From Lichenostomus cassidix (taxonomy: Eukaryota; Chordata; Aves; Passeriformes; Meliphagidae): a stretch of DNA of 64,000 nucleotides. The stretch is taken from assembly GCA_008360975.2 (NCBI GenBank), contig CM039187.1:15641094-15705093 (forward strand). Reading direction: 5' to 3'. A program made the translations under genes and the position numbers. The notes beneath the pieces were generated by a model, which saw only the letters and a program-made list of their open reading frames with translations, was not told the DNA's origin and made no database searches. Positions 1 through 64,000 of this stretch are shown one piece after another; the first letter of the stretch is position 1, and each line of letters starts with the position of its first letter.

Positions 1-3000
1 TTGTGACAAAAGTAGGGTTTTTTCATAGCAGACTGCTATAAAAAAGGCTTGTATTCCATGCTATAGATATCTGAATTAAATGGTACAATAAATACATGTA
101 AAAGCAATTGGAATGGTCTTTGCTCATGACTTCCAAGAGATCACTCTTAGCTTTGTTTGATCAATATTAGTAAGGGTTTTCGTCTGAAAAACCTGCAGGA
201 CCAAAATGAAAAATCACCACCAGAATTTCCTCATTTTAATGTAATTTTTCTTGGAACAGAACAAATTTGAAAACAGCAGCATTTCCTGTGATGTTAATTG
301 TGTTTAGGCTTGTATGTTCTGTAAAACTTCTGTGTTTTCAAAGGAGATATTTAAATTATCTTAACACATACTGTCCTGAGAGTTATTACTTGTTAATATG
401 CCATTCTGGCTTACAGGCATTTAAAATTTCTTTAAAGAGTGCAACAAATGAAGGCAGGCTGCTGTCAGCAGCCCTCCATCATTGAAATAGTATGTAGGTG
501 AACAGCCAGGAAATCAGACTGAAATGTGTTGTACTAACTGAGCACACTCACACACCCCCGACAGTTCAGTATTTCATCTTGATCATTCAGGATGTCTTGA
601 TAGATGTGTTTAGAGAGAGTTTGGACAGATGCAATGAAGTATTGAAACCCCATTACATCCTATTTTCTCATGTTTTTACAGTGTAGTAGCAATAAGTGTA
701 ATTTTTTCATGACTATTCTTTCCAATGAAACTCTTGGCTACACATATTCTTCATTATTTTAATAAAGTTAGAGAAATTAAACCTGCTTCCTAATAATAGG
801 ACATCTGTGGTCTGTTCATAATTCCAATTTCTGAGCTTCATAAGTACAGCAGCTGCTAAATGTTTGGCAATATGATAACATCCCTCCAAGTTCTAAGATA
901 AATACCTGAGGCAGAAAAACATATGAAAAGAGAAACAATAAAAAACTACACTAAGAGATAAATGTAAGTTTAAGTAAGAAATCACAATTAGTTTTTATGA
1001 ACTGCTAAATCTGATATTTCCATGGCGGCATCCATGAACTCCAGCTTTATTCTGGGGCAATATCTGGCATGAATTTGGCAATAAATGACTACAGTGTTTA
1101 GGTTTCCACCATTTCTACAAAGTTGTGGAGAAAAGGACATATTGCAATTTGCACTTGTATGATGATTAAACAGAAAAAAAAGATTGTAAGAGAAAAATAA
1201 GGAATAGCTTCAAGGCCAGCATAAGTTGCTTTTTCTTACAGTTATTTTTAAGGATATTTTTAATATCTTGGCAAAATATGTCTGTTGTCACTGTAAGAAA
1301 GTTTTATTGCCTGAAGGTTATCAATAAGTTAACTTGCAGATACCGTTTTAAGTTACTAGAAGCAAAACTGAGGGAATTTTGAAAGTAAAGTTTTGATGAT
1401 TTATTGCATACATTATTAAGAGCTGAATAATCTATTTTGTATCCATGTATTTTCCAAATATGGACTTGGTTGTAAAGCTAGAAGGATGGAATTCTGCCTG
1501 AATTTAATCTTTATTTTAATGCGAATTTTCGTTTTTGAGTTGGAGGACATTCTTCTGCAGAAATCAGAAATATTGTATGTTGCAAGTATTTTTTTTTTCC
1601 TTTTACTTACCATTGAAATATCTTTGAAAGATAGAAGAAAGTAAAAATCTGTTGAAGCCATAGTATACTTTTGTGTGCTCATTACCGAATGTTTAATATC
1701 GCAACACTTTTAGATGCAGATACTGTCCTGAGTTTCTTGTGATTTTCTCCTTTATATGTAGTAGGTGAGACATGGCAGCATCAGACTGCAGATGGTTTTG
1801 AAATCTTTAATTTGAGATGTAAGGCAAAAGTGTGACCTTGTTTTTTGATAGGCAGCTGACAGTTTAGTGCTGTATTTTAATCTTTTTGGTTCACATTCAT
1901 TTTTAATTATGTTAATAATTCTTTGATAGTGATATGGATCAATCTAACTCCTGCCAGGATGAACTGTAAACCCCGGCTTGGAATAAACTTCTTTGTCTCC
2001 CAGGCAAGATTAAGTTTCCCCAATTGTCTGGTGCCATCTCTCTGAAAGGTGGTTTCCCCTATCAGTTACCTGAGGGATTTGTTGCTATTCTTATTGTTTC
2101 AGTTCTTTTCAGTGGCTGATGAGTATACACTTTGTAAGTCTGGATTTTTTCATAACCTCATCTGTGTGCAGAAGAGGTGTAGCGCACTCAGAACTTTAAC
2201 ATATCAAAACAAACAGAATTTGAAAATGTTATGTGATGTGCAGAGTCTTTGGAGACAGCTAGTGCCCTGAAGTCTACTTTACACAGAAGAGATTAACACC
2301 ATTATTCTATGTATAATCTCTGCAGCAAAACACTGTCGCCTATTTCTGTCAACAAATGGTTTCTTTGCTTTAGCAGCTGAAAGAAATTTTAGTTGTGTAG
2401 GCAACAGAACATGCCTTTATGAGTTGCAGAACCCAATTTTAAAAATATTTTGGATGGTAACTGTAGTTTTGAGAAGTTAAATTATATTCATTAACTAAAT
2501 ATTTTTTTAAACAAGCTAAAAAGACTAATTATGTCTGCTGTGCATGACACCCTCATAATCCAAAGGTTTACTATTTCACAGTACACCTTTTGAAAAGGTG
2601 CTTGCAGACAGTTAGCTAAATAAACAGTCTACACACATCCCATCCAGGTAAGGCACACTTTAAGAGCATGTTTTCTTTCTGAATTAAGGGGGAGATGTCT
2701 GTACTGACAATCTAAAAGTCCATAAAACTGCCAGATAGGGAAGAAGAGAAGATAACGATGCAGGGGTAACATTTCTAGAAACCTGAGACCAAACAAATTT
2801 TGGAAAATTTGCAGGGAGAGGGGAAAAAAGATAAGTGCCACAGGATTTCATGGTGTAGTGCTTCACAGAAGCTATATTTTAGTGTAATTGAGTTATATAT
2901 AGCCATAGTCAATATGTGAAAGTTTCTTTTTTTTGTGTTAATAAATATGTCCGTGTGCTTTCTCAAATCACTGAATTACATTACTGATTAATGAATTATT

Positions 3001-4417
3001 AAATTTTTAATGTAAAATTTTACTGTTTTCTCCCAAACACGGTTAATACAAAAATTAAAGCTAAAATAACAAATATGTACTTAATATCTCAGATTGTATT
3101 TAATTTTCTGCAATTTGTTTACCCAGTTGAAAGAACTACATCATTGTTCACCTCTTCTGTGAGTGGAGAGTCAGATCTCTCATGGGAGCAGGGAGTTTGA
3201 TCCCTCCTCACTTACATGGCAGGGTAAATGCCAGCCTCAGGGCAGAAGTGGATGCTTGTGAGATCCCTGTACCAGGAGCCAGTTCCCTCCTGGATCCATG
3301 GCTAAGCACTTGTGTGTGCTGTGGGGAAGGAAGGTGCTGGTGCCTCTGACATGTGGTGTGCACAGACTGTGCAAACAGCTCCTTATCGCTGCACTGAGCA
3401 CATGTGTGCTTGCTTTGTAGGGCTGCCTGCAGTTTTCTGCTCCATTGCTGGATAGCTGTATTTTGTTTGTATGTGGGGAAGGATGGCAACAAGAAACAAG
3501 GCATTAATTGAAAAACACTGCCATGGAGCCATCAGCGTATTTCTTCTGCACATCTAAGACTGGTGGGGAACAACCTCATGCAAATTGTCTCAGCACCTGT
3601 CCTGGTGACAGTTATACTGACCTTTCCCTGTGTTAGTTTTTAGTTTGGTAGTTTACACTTTGTAATTATGAAGCACAGATCATTGAAACAAATTATTAAT
3701 CAGTAAGTCAGCATGCAAGAATGCAAAGAATCAAGTCTCCCCTTGTATACGAAATGAAGAGATTTCTTCCAGATTCTTGCTTTGATCATTAGACACTTTT
3801 AAATAAGCAAACATTACTTAGTTGCTAAGCCACAGGCTGAAGTTCATTAGTGTGTTATCGCAAATATTGGAAAGAGAGTACTAAACCAATATTAGATAGA
3901 GAACCTGTGCGTAGGCTGGAAGTAATGCAATAAACGTGACACTGGAACATTTTGAAAGAGGGTTCACAGTGATTAAAACCATTTCTGCTTCAAAACCCCA
4001 CCCCACTCAGCAAGAAAAAGTGCCAGCCCTGAGTTAGTCTGCTTCTCATGCTGCTGATATGTCTAAGATTTTCTGGAAGCACAGTAGATTTAATAGTAGT
4101 ATAAACAATTTTGTGCCTATTCTGTATTTTAAATGTTGATGAGGTATCTTGATGTGGCCTTTTTTTAATCTAATGATTATCCTTAAAACTGGTTTTCCTT
4201 AGAATGCTTTAACCATAGATTGAAAGCCAGAATGACATCTTACTTAAATATCCTGTTTAGAACCCTAAATCAAAATCCTAACAAACCAGTTTTGGATAAG
4301 TAGATATTGCAGGTCGTTGAACTTCACAAGAAGTTGTGGTCATTTGGATATGTTTTATATTCAGTGTGTTATCCTAAGCAAATGAACTAACAGTCCATGC
4401 TTTTGCATTCTTCACAG
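1..4417 (+). other. PLCE1 intron, 3' part
   Basis: No PLCE1-like coding sequence is seen; the large 5' coding exon of PLCE1 must lie upstream of the window. The stretch is AT-rich with short random open frames. The acceptor at the end is a pyrimidine-rich tract followed by CACAG at 4413-4417. A slightly more GC-rich patch at about 3130-3530 shows nothing I recognise. Confidence 0.8.

Positions 4418-64000
<59,583 letters not shown>

Overview
The window is vertebrate nuclear DNA, most likely from a bird and probably a songbird. It is AT-rich, has short exons separated by long introns, and carries several avian CR1 LINE tails (13925-14002 with the repeated ATTCTGTG end, 18421-18480, 23551-23678). 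It also has an old amniote-type CR1 tail (58926-59400), a fragment of a common avian ERV LTR (6869-7140), and a fresh-looking 0.6 kb LTR (20111-20703) of a kind I associate with passerines. The species call is inference.

One protein-coding gene fills the window on the + strand: PLCE1, phospholipase C epsilon 1. Twenty exons could be placed by translated similarity to the remembered mammalian protein, by GT/AG boundaries and by unbroken phase. They run from 4418 to 61872 and give 1276 complete codons plus one base with no stop. The 5' part of the gene (start codon and large first coding exon) and the 3' part (rest of the Y box, C2 domain, two Ras-association domains) lie outside.

Layout: 1-4417 intron; 4418-4709 exon just before the RasGEF/CDC25 domain; 4710-29197 a 24.5 kb intron holding most of the transposons; 29198-41787 the CDC25 (Rap/Ras exchange factor) exons; 46014-47355 the PH-like region and a basic linker; 48211-48854 a low-complexity Ser/Pro linker; 52078-54603 the EF-hand-like region; 54781-57667 the catalytic X box with all expected catalytic and calcium-binding residues; 58675-61074 the acidic X-Y linker; 61755-61872 the start of the Y box; then intron to the end.

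The gene product couples small-GTPase signalling to phosphoinositide hydrolysis. Its CDC25 domain loads GTP on Rap1, and its lipase core cleaves PIP2 to IP3 and diacylglycerol.

The best unexpected observation is a 42-base, phase 1-1 candidate micro-exon at 60147-60188. It would insert 14 residues into the acidic X-Y linker without changing frame, at a place where the mammalian protein as I remember it has no insertion. I found no RNA genes, no CRISPR and no second gene. I see no evidence of an undescribed multi-gene system here.
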